A DNA stretch of 64,000 bases from Allotamlana fucoidanivorans (GTDB lineage Bacteria > Bacteroidota > Bacteroidia > Flavobacteriales > Flavobacteriaceae), in contig NZ_VDCS01000010.1 of NCBI RefSeq assembly GCF_006265225.1, positions 62,001-126,000 on the forward strand. The letters run 5' to 3'. Below, piece after piece: positions 1 through 8,830 of this stretch. Below the pieces are notes generated by a model that did no database searches, was not told the origin of the DNA, and saw only the letters and a list, made by a program, of their open reading frames with translations. A program made the position numbers and the translations under genes. Each line of letters opens with the position of its first letter. The stretch's first letter is position 1.

Positions 1-219
1 TTAAATGTAGATTATGGCTGGCATCTTAACCGAGCCAGCACTTCGCCCTTTAAAAATCCATTATCAGTAGGTGTTGATATTGAAACGGGAGGCCATGTAT
101 TTCAAATGCATTTTACCAATGCACAAGGCATGAATACCAACTCTTTTCTGGGTCAAAGTACAGGAGATTGGAGTGATGGAGATATTTATTTTGGTTTTAA
201 CTTAAGTCGTGTATTTTAA
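1..219 (+). CDS. DUF5777-type beta-barrel protein, C-terminal end (partial)
   Basis: The window opens inside a reading frame that runs to a TAA at 217-219. The 72 visible codons include SVGVDIETGGHVFQ and end GDIYFGFNLSRVF. Alternating hydrophobic residues and a terminal aromatic (Phe) are usual for outer-membrane barrels recognised by the BAM machinery. I recall this ending from the DUF5777 barrel family of Flavobacteriaceae, which is commonly next to c-type cytochrome and YceI genes, as here. It ends 12 bp before the first cytochrome-like gene on the same strand, so an operon is likely. Function unknown; the start lies outside the window. Confidence 0.7.
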   Translation, partial: LNVDYGWHLNRASTSPFKNPLSVGVDIETGGHVFQMHFTNAQGMNTNSFLGQSTGDWSDGDIYFGFNLSRVF

Positions 220-231
220 ACCCCACATACT

Positions 232-594
232 ATGAAATATAAAATTTTAATATTTACGCTTTCAACAATTTCTTTTTATAACTGTGCCAACGACAGTGAA
301 GATGATTTAACAAACCCTAACCCTATACCAACAGTTGTAACCTATAATGCGCACGTAAAATCTATAATTAACACCAATTGTACAAGCTGTCATTCAGATC
401 CTGCTGTTAATGGAGCCAATGTTCCTTTAACTACTTATACCCAAGTAAAGTCTGCCGTTCAGAATAACAACTTAATAAGTAAAATAAATGGTAACGGACC
501 TGGGGGACTAATGCCTCTTGGAGGTCCAAAACTACCAGAAAACCTTATTGATGTAATTGAAAAATGGGAAACCGATGGTTTAAAAGAAAACTAA
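232..594 (+). CDS. Monohaem c-type cytochrome lipoprotein
   Basis: A 120-residue exported protein. The N-terminus is a lipoprotein signal with the likely lipid-bearing Cys at residue 18 (FYNCAN), followed by an acidic, Pro-rich linker. One haem-attachment motif CTSCH lies at residues 50-54, and a later GGLMPLGG segment supplies a Met (about residue 93) that could be the distal haem ligand. The small size and single CxxCH suggest an electron-shuttling cytochrome c anchored to the outer face of the inner membrane or in the outer membrane. It lies 12 bp after the barrel gene and 18 bp before a paralogue; all read the same way as the YceI gene. The electron partner is not visible. Confidence 0.8.
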   Translation: MKYKILIFTLSTISFYNCANDSEDDLTNPNPIPTVVTYNAHVKSIINTNCTSCHSDPAVNGANVPLTTYTQVKSAVQNNNLISKINGNGPGGLMPLGGPKLPENLIDVIEKWETDGLKEN

Positions 595-612
595 TAACTA
601 AAAAACAATACT

Positions 613-984
613 ATGAAAACGAAACACTTTATTTACCTATTTGTCCTTTTCTTGATGGCATTTAACTGTTCTAGCAGCAGTGATACTGACACCATGGAAA
701 CTCCAAATCCAGATCCAGACCCAACTCCTAGTGAAAAGGTCACTTATGATGCCGATATTAAAAGTATTTTAAGTAGCAATTGCATTTCTTGTCATGGCTC
801 AACACCTACTCAGAATGCGCCAATGTCATTAACTACTTATACGCAAACGAAAAATTATATCGATCAAATTATTGACCGTGTTAATAGAACAGGCTCAGGC
901 AAGATGCCGCCTTCTGGACAATTATCTAGCCAAGAAAAGGCTGCTTTTCAACAATGGAAAACAGATGGATTGCTTGAAAATTAA
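613..984 (+). CDS. Monohaem c-type cytochrome lipoprotein (paralogue of the previous gene)
   Basis: A 123-residue paralogue of the upstream gene: both share VTYDADIKSI/VTYNAHVKSI before the haem site and SLTTYTQ or PLTTYTQ after it. Lipobox Cys at residue 19 (AFNCSS), a Pro/Asp-rich tether, haem motif CISCH at residues 57-61 and a possible distal Met in GKMPPSG. The tandem pair probably arose by duplication. Being beside a barrel and a YceI protein suggests a periplasmic or outer-membrane redox module. The electron donor and acceptor cannot be told from sequence. Confidence 0.8.
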   Translation: MKTKHFIYLFVLFLMAFNCSSSSDTDTMETPNPDPDPTPSEKVTYDADIKSILSSNCISCHGSTPTQNAPMSLTTYTQTKNYIDQIIDRVNRTGSGKMPPSGQLSSQEKAAFQQWKTDGLLEN

Positions 985-1030
985 CAAGAATTATTTGGCA
1001 ACATTTTTGATCTAGTTAACAATAAAGAAT

Positions 1031-1579
1031 ATGAAACACCTACTATTCTATTTTATTGCTTTTTTAAGCTTAAATATGTATTCTCAAGAGAAGTATTTAA
1101 CGCGTTCTGGTAGAGTTAATTTTGAAGCTTCTGTCCCTTCATTTGAGGAAGTAAAAGCGATAAATAATTCGGCAACCGCCATACTAAATGGTTCTAATGG
1201 TGAATTGGCAGCTTTAGTTTTAGTTAAAGGCTTTCGGTTTAAAAACGCCTTAATGGAAGAGCATTTTAATGAAAATTATGCGGAGTCTGATCAATTTCCG
1301 AAAGCTACTTTTATAGGAAAAATTGAAAATTTTCATAGTGAACAGTTAAACACTACTCACCAAAACGTTGTACTGAAAGGCCAGTTAACTTTTCATGGAG
1401 AAACAAAACCTATAGAAGTAAACAATCTCACTTTTTCAAAAGAAAGTAATGTTATTGTAATGTCTGGATCATTCAAAGTAAAAGCTGAAGATTTCAGTGT
1501 CAAAATACCCAAAATAGTACGTAACAAAGTTTCTGAAACTATTGATGTTTCCTTTAATTTTGAGCTTAAACAGAAATAA
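1031..1579 (+). CDS. YceI family protein
   Basis: A 182-residue exported protein with a signal peptide ending near MYSQE. The YceI lipocalin-like beta barrel is recognisable from the pattern YLTRSGRVNFEAS, then NALMEEHFNENYAESDQFPKA and the closing SGSFKVKAEDFSVKIPKI...VSETIDVSF. YceI proteins bind polyisoprenoid-type lipids (for example ubiquinone-like chains) in the periplasm. Here it follows the cytochrome pair by 46 bp, so it probably belongs to the same transcript, which ends at the hairpin directly after its stop codon. The ligand is unknown; linkage to small cytochromes hints at a quinone-related role, which is inference. Confidence 0.82.
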   Translation: MKHLLFYFIAFLSLNMYSQEKYLTRSGRVNFEASVPSFEEVKAINNSATAILNGSNGELAALVLVKGFRFKNALMEEHFNENYAESDQFPKATFIGKIENFHSEQLNTTHQNVVLKGQLTFHGETKPIEVNNLTFSKESNVIVMSGSFKVKAEDFSVKIPKIVRNKVSETIDVSFNFELKQK

Positions 1580-1607
1580 AAAAAGCAGCCCATAGGCTGC
1601 TTTTTTT
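1578..1607. terminator. Bidirectional intrinsic terminator between yceI and carB
   Basis: Stem GCAGCC (1585-1590), loop CATA, stem GGCTGC (1595-1600), flanked by an A run before and seven T after, so it can end transcripts from both converging genes. Confidence 0.85.
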
Positions 1608-1625
1608 ATTTCAAATGATTGAAAG

Positions 1626-4481
1626 TTATTTACTTAAGTACATTTTACGTCTTGAATATAAATCATAAAACTCGTCATCTTTTAAACTATCAATAAATAA
1701 GATACTTTCTCCTGTACTCTTCATTTCTGGTCCTAAGCGTTTATCTACATTAGGAAACTTATTAAATGAAAATACCGGTTGCTTTATAGCATATCCTTCA
1801 AGTTGCGGATTGAATGTAAAGTCTGTTACCTTTTTCTCACCAAGCATTACTTTAGTAGCATAGTTTACATAAGGTTCTTTGTAAGCCTTAGCAATAAACG
1901 GAACCGTTCTAGAAGCTCTTGGGTTTGCTTCAATGATGTAAACCATATCATCTTTAATGGCAAACTGAATATTAATTAAGCCAACCGTGTTTAAGGCCCT
2001 AGCAATAGTATGTGTATGATCTATAATTTGTTGCATCACTAAATCACCTAGATTAAATGCTGGCAAGGTTGCATTTGAATCGCCCGAATGTACCCCACAT
2101 GGCTCAATATGCTCCATAATACCTATGATATACACATTACCATCAGCATCACAAATAGCATCCGCTTCTGCTTCAATAGCACCATCTAAATAGTGATCTA
2201 ATAAAAGCTTGTTGTTAGGAATTTTTCTTAGTAAATCAACAACATGCTCTACTAATTCTTCCTTATTAATCACAATCTTCATACCCTGACCTCCTAATAC
2301 ATAAGATGGTCTTACTAGGATTGGGAAGTTTAACTGATTCGCTAACTCTAAGGCTTCATCTGCATTTTCGGCTACACCAAACTCAGGGTAAGGAATGTTA
2401 TTCTCTTTTAATAGTTTAGAGAAACTACCTCTATCTTCAGCTAAATCTAAAGATTCAAAACTAGTACCAATAATTTTAATTCCGTACTTGGTTAATTTCT
2501 CTGCTAATTTTAAGGCTGTTTGCCCTCCTAATTGCACAATTACTCCTTCTGGTTTTTCATGACGAATAATATCATAAATATGTTCCCAGAATACAGGCTC
2601 AAAGTATAACTTATCGGCGGTATCAAAATCCGTTGAAACGGTTTCTGGATTACAATTAATCATGATTGTTTCATAACCACATTCAGCAGCAGCTAAAACA
2701 CCATGTACGCAACAGTAATCAAACTCAATACCTTGACCAATTCTATTGGGACCAGAACCTAAAACAACAATTTTCTTCTTATCGGTTACAACACTTTCAT
2801 TGTGCACATAGGTATCTCCTTCTGGTGTTTCTATAATATTTTCGAACGTAGAATAGTAATACGGTGTTTTGGCTGTAAACTCAGCAGCACAAGTATCCAC
2901 CAATTTAAACACACGCTGAATGTTGAACTCATCACGTTTATTATACACCTGACTTTCTAAACATCCTAACATATGAGCTATTTGACGGTCGCCATACCCT
3001 TTTTGTTTCGCCTCAAGCAATAGGTCTTTATCTAACGTATCTATGGTGTATTTTGAAATTTCTTTCTCTAACTGGAATAGCTCTTCATATTGCTTTAGGT
3101 ACCACATATCAATCTTGGTGATATCGTGAATTTGGCTTAAAGGAATTCCCATAGCAATGGCATCATAAATAACAAAAACGCGATCCCAACTGGCATGAGT
3201 AAGCTTATCAATTATTTGATTATAATCTGTATAACCCTTACCATCAGCCCCTAAACCATTACGCTTAATCTCTAAAGATTGTGTAGCCTTATGAAGCGCC
3301 TCTTGGAAAGAACGGCCAATTCCCATCACCTCTCCTACGGCTTTCATCTGTAGCCCTAATGTTCTATCAGAACCTTCAAACTTATCAAAGTTCCAACGTG
3401 GTATTTTTACAATAACGTAATCTAACGTAGGTTCAAATAAGGCTGAAGTAGATTTTGTAATTTGATTATCTAACTCATCAAGCGTATACCCAATAGCTAA
3501 TTTTGTTGCAATTTTTGCAATAGGATATCCTGTTGCTTTACTTGCTAAAGCTGAAGAACGTGATACACGTGGGTTAATTTCAATGGCAATAATGTCTTCC
3601 TTTTCATCAGGGCTTACAGCAAACTGTACATTACAACCCCCTTCAAAATCACCAATACTACGCATCATTTTAATAGCCATATCACGCATTTTTTGATACG
3701 TTTTATCACTCAATGTCATAGCAGGTGCCACGGTTATAGAATCTCCAGTATGAATCCCCATAGGATCCATGTTCTCAATAGAACAGATAATTACAACATT
3801 ATCATTTTTATCTCTAAGAAGCTCTAACTCATACTCTTTCCATCCCATCATAGCTTTATCAATCATCACCTCATGAATCGGTGAAATTTCTAAACCTCGG
3901 CGTAAAAGCTTATCAAAATCTTCTTCTTCATATACTATAGCAGCTCCAGCGCCACCTAAAGTAAATGACGAACGGATACATAACGGGAACCCAAACTCTT
4001 GAGCAATCTCCTTACCTTTTAGGAAAGACGTTGCTGTAGCTTGAGGCGCCATAGCTACGCCTATTCTCCCCATTAATTCTCTAAACTGCTCTCTATCTTC
4101 AGTAATATTAATGGCATTAATATCTACACCTATTAATTCTACCCCAAACTCTTCCCAGATGCCTTTTTCATCAGCTTCAATACATAAGTTTAAAGCAGTT
4201 TGACCACCCATAGTTGGTAAAACGGCGTCAATTTGAGGGTGCTCTTTTAAAATTTTAATGATAGATTTTGTAGTCAGTGGCAACAAATACACATGATCTG
4301 CCATAGAAGGATCAGTCATAATCGTTGCTGGGTTAGAATTAATCAAAATCGTTTCAATTCCATCTTCTCTTAAAGACCTCAAAGACTGCGAACCTGAATA
4401 ATCAAACTCACACGCTTGTCCTATCACAATAGGCCCTGAGCCAATAATTAATATCGATTTAAGTTTTGGATTTTTTGGCAT
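1626..4481 (-). CDS. carB: Carbamoyl-phosphate synthase, large subunit
   Basis: Makes carbamoyl phosphate from bicarbonate, ammonia (from the CarA glutaminase) and two ATP, for pyrimidine and arginine synthesis, in the cytoplasm. The 951-residue protein starts with KSILIIGSGPIVIGQACEFDYSG and contains the duplicated ATP-grasp halves: the second half begins KKIVVLGSGPNRIGQGIEFDY near residue 550. Both halves carry the EINPR/EANPR metal-binding signature (AIEINPRVSRSSAL and IIEANPRASRTVPF). It stops at about the point where the E. coli enzyme (1073 residues) begins its last, MGS-type allosteric domain, so the UMP/ornithine-binding domain is absent. I recall about 950 residues as usual for flavobacterial CarB. 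The gene stands alone here; carA is not in the window. Confidence 0.95.
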   Translation of the reverse strand: MPKNPKLKSILIIGSGPIVIGQACEFDYSGSQSLRSLREDGIETILINSNPATIMTDPSMADHVYLLPLTTKSIIKILKEHPQIDAVLPTMGGQTALNLCIEADEKGIWEEFGVELIGVDINAINITEDREQFRELMGRIGVAMAPQATATSFLKGKEIAQEFGFPLCIRSSFTLGGAGAAIVYEEEDFDKLLRRGLEISPIHEVMIDKAMMGWKEYELELLRDKNDNVVIICSIENMDPMGIHTGDSITVAPAMTLSDKTYQKMRDMAIKMMRSIGDFEGGCNVQFAVSPDEKEDIIAIEINPRVSRSSALASKATGYPIAKIATKLAIGYTLDELDNQITKSTSALFEPTLDYVIVKIPRWNFDKFEGSDRTLGLQMKAVGEVMGIGRSFQEALHKATQSLEIKRNGLGADGKGYTDYNQIIDKLTHASWDRVFVIYDAIAMGIPLSQIHDITKIDMWYLKQYEELFQLEKEISKYTIDTLDKDLLLEAKQKGYGDRQIAHMLGCLESQVYNKRDEFNIQRVFKLVDTCAAEFTAKTPYYYSTFENIIETPEGDTYVHNESVVTDKKKIVVLGSGPNRIGQGIEFDYCCVHGVLAAAECGYETIMINCNPETVSTDFDTADKLYFEPVFWEHIYDIIRHEKPEGVIVQLGGQTALKLAEKLTKYGIKIIGTSFESLDLAEDRGSFSKLLKENNIPYPEFGVAENADEALELANQLNFPILVRPSYVLGGQGMKIVINKEELVEHVVDLLRKIPNNKLLLDHYLDGAIEAEADAICDADGNVYIIGIMEHIEPCGVHSGDSNATLPAFNLGDLVMQQIIDHTHTIARALNTVGLINIQFAIKDDMVYIIEANPRASRTVPFIAKAYKEPYVNYATKVMLGEKKVTDFTFNPQLEGYAIKQPVFSFNKFPNVDKRLGPEMKSTGESILFIDSLKDDEFYDLYSRRKMYLSK

Positions 4482-4517
4482 TTTACTTGATATAATATGT
4501 TGTCTTTTAATTTTTTA

Positions 4518-4525
4518 CAAAAATA
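4518..4525 (-). promoter_or_regulatory. Predicted carB promoter, -7 box
   Basis: On the minus strand TATTTTTG matches the Bacteroidota -7 consensus TAnnTTTG, 37 bp before the carB start. No convincing -33 TTTG was seen at the right distance. Confidence 0.5.
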
Positions 4526-4540
4526 GCAATCAGCAGATAT

Positions 4541-4572
4541 AAAAAAAGGCGCTACACTTAAGTAACACCTTT
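4541..4572 (-). terminator. Predicted rpmH terminator
   Basis: On the minus strand AAGGTGTTAC and GTAGCGCCTT can pair around TTAAGT with two mismatches, followed by seven T. It lies 25-56 bp past the rpmH stop and just upstream of the carB promoter. Confidence 0.55.
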
Positions 4573-4596
4573 ATATTATCAACAATTGTTAATCAT

Positions 4597-4758
4597 TTAT
4601 TTTTTATGTCTAGTTTCAGATGATACAGACAATTTTTTTCTTCCTTTTGCTCTTCTACGAGCTAATACCTTTCTACCGTTAGCAGAAGCCATTCTTTCTC
4701 TAAAACCATGCTTATTTCTTCTCTTTCTTTTAGAAGGCTGAAATGTTCTTTTACTCAT
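4597..4758 (-). CDS. rpmH: 50S ribosomal protein L34
   Basis: A 53-codon reading frame, start ATG at 4758 and stop TAA at 4597-4599, too short for a 60-residue ORF cut-off. It begins [20 protein letters not shown], continues [20 protein letters not shown] and ends in a basic tail (HKK). This is unmistakably L34 of the large ribosomal subunit; the tail is a few residues longer than in many bacteria (44-46), as is common in this phylum. It has its own strong promoter. The genes often near rpmH elsewhere (rnpA, yidC, dnaA) are not here. Confidence 0.96.
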   Translation of the reverse strand: MSKRTFQPSKRKRRNKHGFRERMASANGRKVLARRRAKGRKKLSVSSETRHKK

Positions 4759-4822
4759 TGTCTTATATCTTTAAAATCTGAAAATGTATTTTTTGTATTA
4801 GGGCTTTCTTTAAAACCGAGGG

Positions 4823-4854
4823 CAAATATACAAAGGCTTTATTAGTTAGACAAA
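4823..4854 (-). promoter_or_regulatory. Predicted rpmH promoter
   Basis: On the minus strand TTTG (4854-4851) and TATATTTG (4830-4823) are separated by 20 bp, a perfect fit to the Bacteroidota -33 TTTG / -7 TAnnTTTG pattern. It implies a leader of roughly 55-60 nt before the rpmH ATG. The rest of the roughly 300 bp between rpmH and the next gene shows no gene. Confidence 0.7.
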
Positions 4855-5058
4855 ACTTATTTTAAAATTTTTTCAAATAAGTTTTTATTTTAGAATAATA
4901 ACCTTTAACTCCTTTATTTATTTGGGTTAACATCAATATTTTGTTGGTGTTACCTATATATATTTTGATAAAATTTAGTTTCTTTGCAATCCAAAATAAG
5001 GATTTTTTTGTGTTTTATTCGCTAATATCACACAATTTTCAACTAGAAATTAAATATC

Positions 5059-5634
5059 ATGTTCAATAAAATTATAAAACTTATTATAGCTGCAGGCATT
5101 ATTGCTTTTGCGGTTTATCAATTTACCGAAGATAATATTGGTAATGGAATTGCTTTAATTCTGTTGTCATTAATATTTGTCTTTCTATATTTTAAAAATG
5201 AATTTATCCTACTAGCCTTTTTAAAATTACGTAAACAAGATTTTGAAGGCGCTAAAAAATGGCTTGACAAAATAAAGAATCCTGAAACAGCTTTAGTAAA
5301 AAAACAACAAGGTTACTACAATTACTTACATGGTATTATGGTGTCTCAAAGCAACATGAATGAAGCCGAAAAGTTTTTAAAAAAGGCTATTACATTAGGA
5401 TTGTCTATGGATCATGATTTGGCTATGGCGAAATTGAACTTAGCTGGAATTGCCTTTTCTAAAAGAAGAAAACAGGAAGCCCAAAAACTACTTACAGAAG
5501 CCTCAAAATTAGACAAGCAAGGCATGTTGACGGATCAAATTAAAATGATGAAGCAAAACATGAAACGTGCCGCAGGACCAAATCAACATTTTGGTACTGG
5601 CGGATCTTTAAGAGCTCAAAAAAGAAGAGGTTAA
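5059..5634 (+). CDS. Membrane-anchored tetratricopeptide-repeat protein
   Basis: A 191-residue protein with two N-terminal membrane helices (about residues 5-22 and 28-48), followed by a soluble helical region. The helical part has TPR-like pairs: YYNYLHGIMVSQSNMNEAEKFLKKAITLGL, then MAKLNLAGIAFSKRRKQEAQKLLTEASKL. It ends in a basic, Gly-rich tail (GTGGSLRAQKRRG). Such proteins probably act as scaffolds on the inner membrane facing the cytoplasm. The family is conserved in Flavobacteriaceae as far as I recall, but has no assigned role. Its stop overlaps the stop of the converging cardiolipin synthase gene by 4 bp. Confidence 0.65.
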   Translation: MFNKIIKLIIAAGIIAFAVYQFTEDNIGNGIALILLSLIFVFLYFKNEFILLAFLKLRKQDFEGAKKWLDKIKNPETALVKKQQGYYNYLHGIMVSQSNMNEAEKFLKKAITLGLSMDHDLAMAKLNLAGIAFSKRRKQEAQKLLTEASKLDKQGMLTDQIKMMKQNMKRAAGPNQHFGTGGSLRAQKRRG

Positions 5635-7085
5635 AGTATCGGCGACCATAATCTACAAGAAGATTCTTTTATTTTATCAAATTTTGGTCTATTCAACCAA
5701 CGCTGATAATCAATCATTTCGCAGTCTTTCAGATCATCAAGAAAATGCTGTTTTAAACGTTTACTGTTGCTTGAATCATAGATTAAGGCGTTGATTTCAA
5801 AATTTATTTTGAAGCTTCTATAATCCATATTTGAAGTTCCTACGGTTGAAAAAACATCATCAACAACAATAGTTTTTGCATGTACAAAGCCCTTAGCATA
5901 CCTGTAAACTCTCACATCAGCCTCTAGCAATCTTTCTAAATTTGAATTGGTAGCATACTTAACCACCCAAGAATCTGATTCTTTTGGAATAATTAAACGA
6001 ACATCAATGCCACTTTTAGCTGCTATTTGAATGGCAGTAATAATCTCGTCATTGGGCACAAAATAAGGTGTGGTAATATACACATATGATTTGGCTGTTG
6101 TAATAGCCGTGAATATAGCTTCCATAATATTGGCCCAATCTGTATCAGGACCACTAGCTGCAATTTGAACGGCCACAGTATTATCACAATGCAATACAGG
6201 AAAATACGCTTCCTTTACCTGAAGTGTTTGCCCTGACACAAAATTCCATGTGGTAAGGAAATGAAATTGTAAAGCCTTTACTGCTTCGCCTTCAAGTCGC
6301 AAATGTGTATCTCTCCAATACGGTTTACTTCCATTATTATTTAAGTAAACATCTGAGATATTAATCCCTCCTACATATCCTATTTTTCCATCTATGATAG
6401 CTATTTTTCGGTGATTTCTATAATTCATCTTACCTGTTAAACTAGAAAAAACAACAGGCATAAAAGGAAAGTGCTCTATTTTATTTTGTGTTAATTGGTG
6501 CTTCATTTTAGACGAAATCTTACTACCAACATCATCATATGACACCCTGACTTCAACCCCTGCCCTTGCTTTTTCTATGAGTAAGTTCAATATTTCTGTG
6601 CCAATACCATCATCACGTAAAATATAATACTCCAAATGAATGTGATTTTTTGCCGCTCTTATATCTTGCTTTAACTTAATAAACTTGTCGTCTCCATTCC
6701 TAATAATATCAACACTATTCTTTAGTGTAAGAGGTGAATTCTCATTACTGTAAAGTAATTTAACCAACTTAACCTTATCACCTAAATGATCATTTATTTC
6801 TTCAATCTCCCTGCTACTAAACGTTAAATCATTTCGAACAGATTTTATAATCTTTTGATTTGCAACATTTTTTCTACTAAAGATTTTATTCTTTCTATAC
6901 TCCTGACCAAACAGATAATATACTAAAACCCCTAGAAAAGGAAAAAAAACCAAGACAATAATATAGGATAAGGTCTTGGTTGGGTTTATATTTTTTAATA
7001 AAATTGTTATTGCGGCTGTTGCAGCTAATAAGTAATTAAGAATTAAAAGAATTCCCAAATATTCTTGCTTAATGAATTCTATCAT
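5631..7085 (-). CDS. cls: Cardiolipin synthase (phospholipase D family)
   Basis: Joins two phosphatidylglycerol molecules into cardiolipin plus glycerol at the inner membrane. The 484-residue protein has two N-terminal membrane helices (residues about 8-30 and 38-60, ending VLVYYLFGQEYRK). Two HxK(x)4D phospholipase D motifs follow: HRKIAIID, then GYVGGINISD, in the first half, and HAKTIVVD, then STVGTSNMD, in the second. HLEYYILRDDG before the first motif is also typical of bacterial Cls. Length matches the usual 480-500 residues. The start is 3 bp from the stop of the upstream lytic transglycosylase gene, so the two envelope genes are probably cotranscribed. Confidence 0.92.
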   Translation of the reverse strand: MIEFIKQEYLGILLILNYLLAATAAITILLKNINPTKTLSYIIVLVFFPFLGVLVYYLFGQEYRKNKIFSRKNVANQKIIKSVRNDLTFSSREIEEINDHLGDKVKLVKLLYSNENSPLTLKNSVDIIRNGDDKFIKLKQDIRAAKNHIHLEYYILRDDGIGTEILNLLIEKARAGVEVRVSYDDVGSKISSKMKHQLTQNKIEHFPFMPVVFSSLTGKMNYRNHRKIAIIDGKIGYVGGINISDVYLNNNGSKPYWRDTHLRLEGEAVKALQFHFLTTWNFVSGQTLQVKEAYFPVLHCDNTVAVQIAASGPDTDWANIMEAIFTAITTAKSYVYITTPYFVPNDEIITAIQIAAKSGIDVRLIIPKESDSWVVKYATNSNLERLLEADVRVYRYAKGFVHAKTIVVDDVFSTVGTSNMDYRSFKINFEINALIYDSSNSKRLKQHFLDDLKDCEMIDYQRWLNRPKFDKIKESSCRLWSPIL

Positions 7086-7088
7086 GTA

Positions 7089-8015
7089 CTAGTTTACCAT
7101 ATAGTGGCCTTCTTGAGGTATCTCAATAAAGTACTGTTTTCTTGACTTATTATTTAGGTGTGGTTCTCTTAACCAAGGATTGTGCAATTTGAGTATTTTA
7201 TAATTTATTCCAAATTCTTGGGCAAACTTATAAAAATTAGTAACCACAGTATCTACCTCAACTTTAAAGGTTGGAACGCTATTGTACAAATCTTTATCCC
7301 TAAAATTAAACCCATATTTGGTAGGGTGAGACAAAATTTCTTTGAGTGCGATAATTCTGAATACATAACGACCTGTTTCTTCCCCTAAAAGTAAATCATA
7401 ATAACTAGAAACTTCTTGTTCTTCAAGCCTGCGCTCAACACCCGACTTTCCTGCATTATAAGAGGCAGCAGCAAGCGTCCATGACCCTAATTTGTCTTTG
7501 GCCTCAATTAAATATTTACACGCAACGTGCGTTGCTTTTTCTAAATTATAACGTTCATCAACATTGCTATTAACCTCCAAACCATTCTCTCGGGCTGTTG
7601 CTGGCATAATTTGCCAAACACCCCTTGCTCCGGCAGGTGACACGGCATTAGTTAAACCACTTTCAATAACAGCCAAATACTTAAAATCATCTGGCACTCC
7701 ATGTGCTTTTAAAATAGGTTCTATAACAGGAAAATACTTCTTAGCACGCTTAAACATCAACAAACCATTTGATTGCCAATAGGTATTAACCAGTAACTCC
7801 CTATCCATGCGCTCATAAATATCAGGGTTATTAAGCGGCACAGACTCACCAGCAAAATTTAAATCATCTGGCACTTGTAATGCGTACACATTATAATCAT
7901 TGATTAATTTTTTTTCAAAATTTTCATCGGTTGGCGCGTCTTGGAGGGCATAAATAAAAAGTGCGCATAAACTTAATAATCCCACAAACGCCAAAAATCG
8001 TTCTACTATTTTCAT
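7089..8015 (-). CDS. Lytic transglycosylase (SLT domain, MltD-like)
   Basis: Cleaves the MurNAc-GlcNAc bond of peptidoglycan, leaving 1,6-anhydro ends. The 308-residue protein has an N-terminal hydrophobic segment (residues about 7-24), signal or anchor, then the SLT catalytic domain. The catalytic Glu is in YLAVIESGLTNAVSPAGARG, followed by VWQIMPATARENGLEVN and the AAASYNAGKSGVERRL motif. No complete LysM repeat is seen at the C-terminus, unlike E. coli MltD; the last 60 residues (NFYKFAQEFGINYKILKLHNPWL) may be a degenerate LysM-like module. Upstream of cls in the same direction. Confidence 0.88.
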   Translation of the reverse strand: MKIVERFLAFVGLLSLCALFIYALQDAPTDENFEKKLINDYNVYALQVPDDLNFAGESVPLNNPDIYERMDRELLVNTYWQSNGLLMFKRAKKYFPVIEPILKAHGVPDDFKYLAVIESGLTNAVSPAGARGVWQIMPATARENGLEVNSNVDERYNLEKATHVACKYLIEAKDKLGSWTLAAASYNAGKSGVERRLEEQEVSSYYDLLLGEETGRYVFRIIALKEILSHPTKYGFNFRDKDLYNSVPTFKVEVDTVVTNFYKFAQEFGINYKILKLHNPWLREPHLNNKSRKQYFIEIPQEGHYMVN

Positions 8016-8050
8016 CTTTAAAAAGTTTGTCTAAAGATAAAAAAAACGAC

Positions 8051-8722
8051 CTAGTTACTAATAATTATCTTTGGTAAATTTTCGTTAAACCACTTATACT
8101 TATTAATAATCATGATGTGGGTACCATTAGGAATAACCATACAATTCTCAATGTATTTTATAGGAAAAACAGAATCGTGATCGCCATGTATATGCACAAT
8201 ATTTGGATTATAAGTTTCTTGTTGCCAGCACACCATCTCTTTAATTGCCCAACTTAAATATGTATTATTATTTACAGAAAGGTATTTTTTATAAAGTTCA
8301 ACGCGCTTTGTCATGAGTTTTCCGAAAGCATATTTTTCAAAAATCTCAATTTTACTTGCTAAATGCGTTGGAACTAGTTTATAAGCACCTGTAGATTTTA
8401 CCAACAACATTCTTGACGGTAGCTCATATTTACTTTTAACACTTGATACTATTATTAACTTTCTTACCTTAATCAACCGGGCTATTTCCTGTACCAAAAC
8501 ACCCCCAAAAGACACGCCTAATAGCACAATATTTTCATGTTTAATATGTTGACACATCCTCCTAGCATAGGCACTTAGTGATTCATCCCCTAAGGGTATC
8601 ATCCATTCTAAATAATGAATATCAAATTGGTCTTTTGGTAAGTTTATATATTCAAATATCTTAGGACTAGCCGCCATACCAGGCATTAAATACACATGTA
8701 TTACCCCTTGAAACATAAGCAT
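8051..8722 (-). CDS. Alpha/beta hydrolase
   Basis: A 223-residue soluble protein without a signal peptide. The nucleophile elbow is GVSFGG (Ser in VLLGVSFGGVLVQEIARL), and a late HGDHDSVFP segment with a following NGTHIMIIN gives the expected Asp and His of the triad. The first strand reads HVYLMPGMAASPKIF. Substrate unknown; it resembles small esterase-like hydrolases of Flavobacteriaceae. It starts at 8722 or, equally well, at a second ATG six bases further in. It sits 35 bp upstream of the lytic transglycosylase gene in the same direction. Confidence 0.7.
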   Translation of the reverse strand: MLMFQGVIHVYLMPGMAASPKIFEYINLPKDQFDIHYLEWMIPLGDESLSAYARRMCQHIKHENIVLLGVSFGGVLVQEIARLIKVRKLIIVSSVKSKYELPSRMLLVKSTGAYKLVPTHLASKIEIFEKYAFGKLMTKRVELYKKYLSVNNNTYLSWAIKEMVCWQQETYNPNIVHIHGDHDSVFPIKYIENCMVIPNGTHIMIINKYKWFNENLPKIIISN

Positions 8723-8761
8723 TTAACATTAATTTTACTTTCTGTTAACAATTATTTTTTG

Positions 8762-8769
8762 TACTTTTG
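8762..8769 (+). promoter_or_regulatory. Predicted promoter of the small acetyltransferase gene, -7 box
   Basis: TACTTTTG matches TAnnTTTG exactly. A weak TCTG replaces the -33 TTTG 17 bp upstream. It implies a leader of about 55 nt. Confidence 0.5.
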
Positions 8770-8830
8770 CACAAAGTTATAGAAATAGTATTCGCTATTT
8801 TAATTTCCATAAATATAAAACAATAATAAG

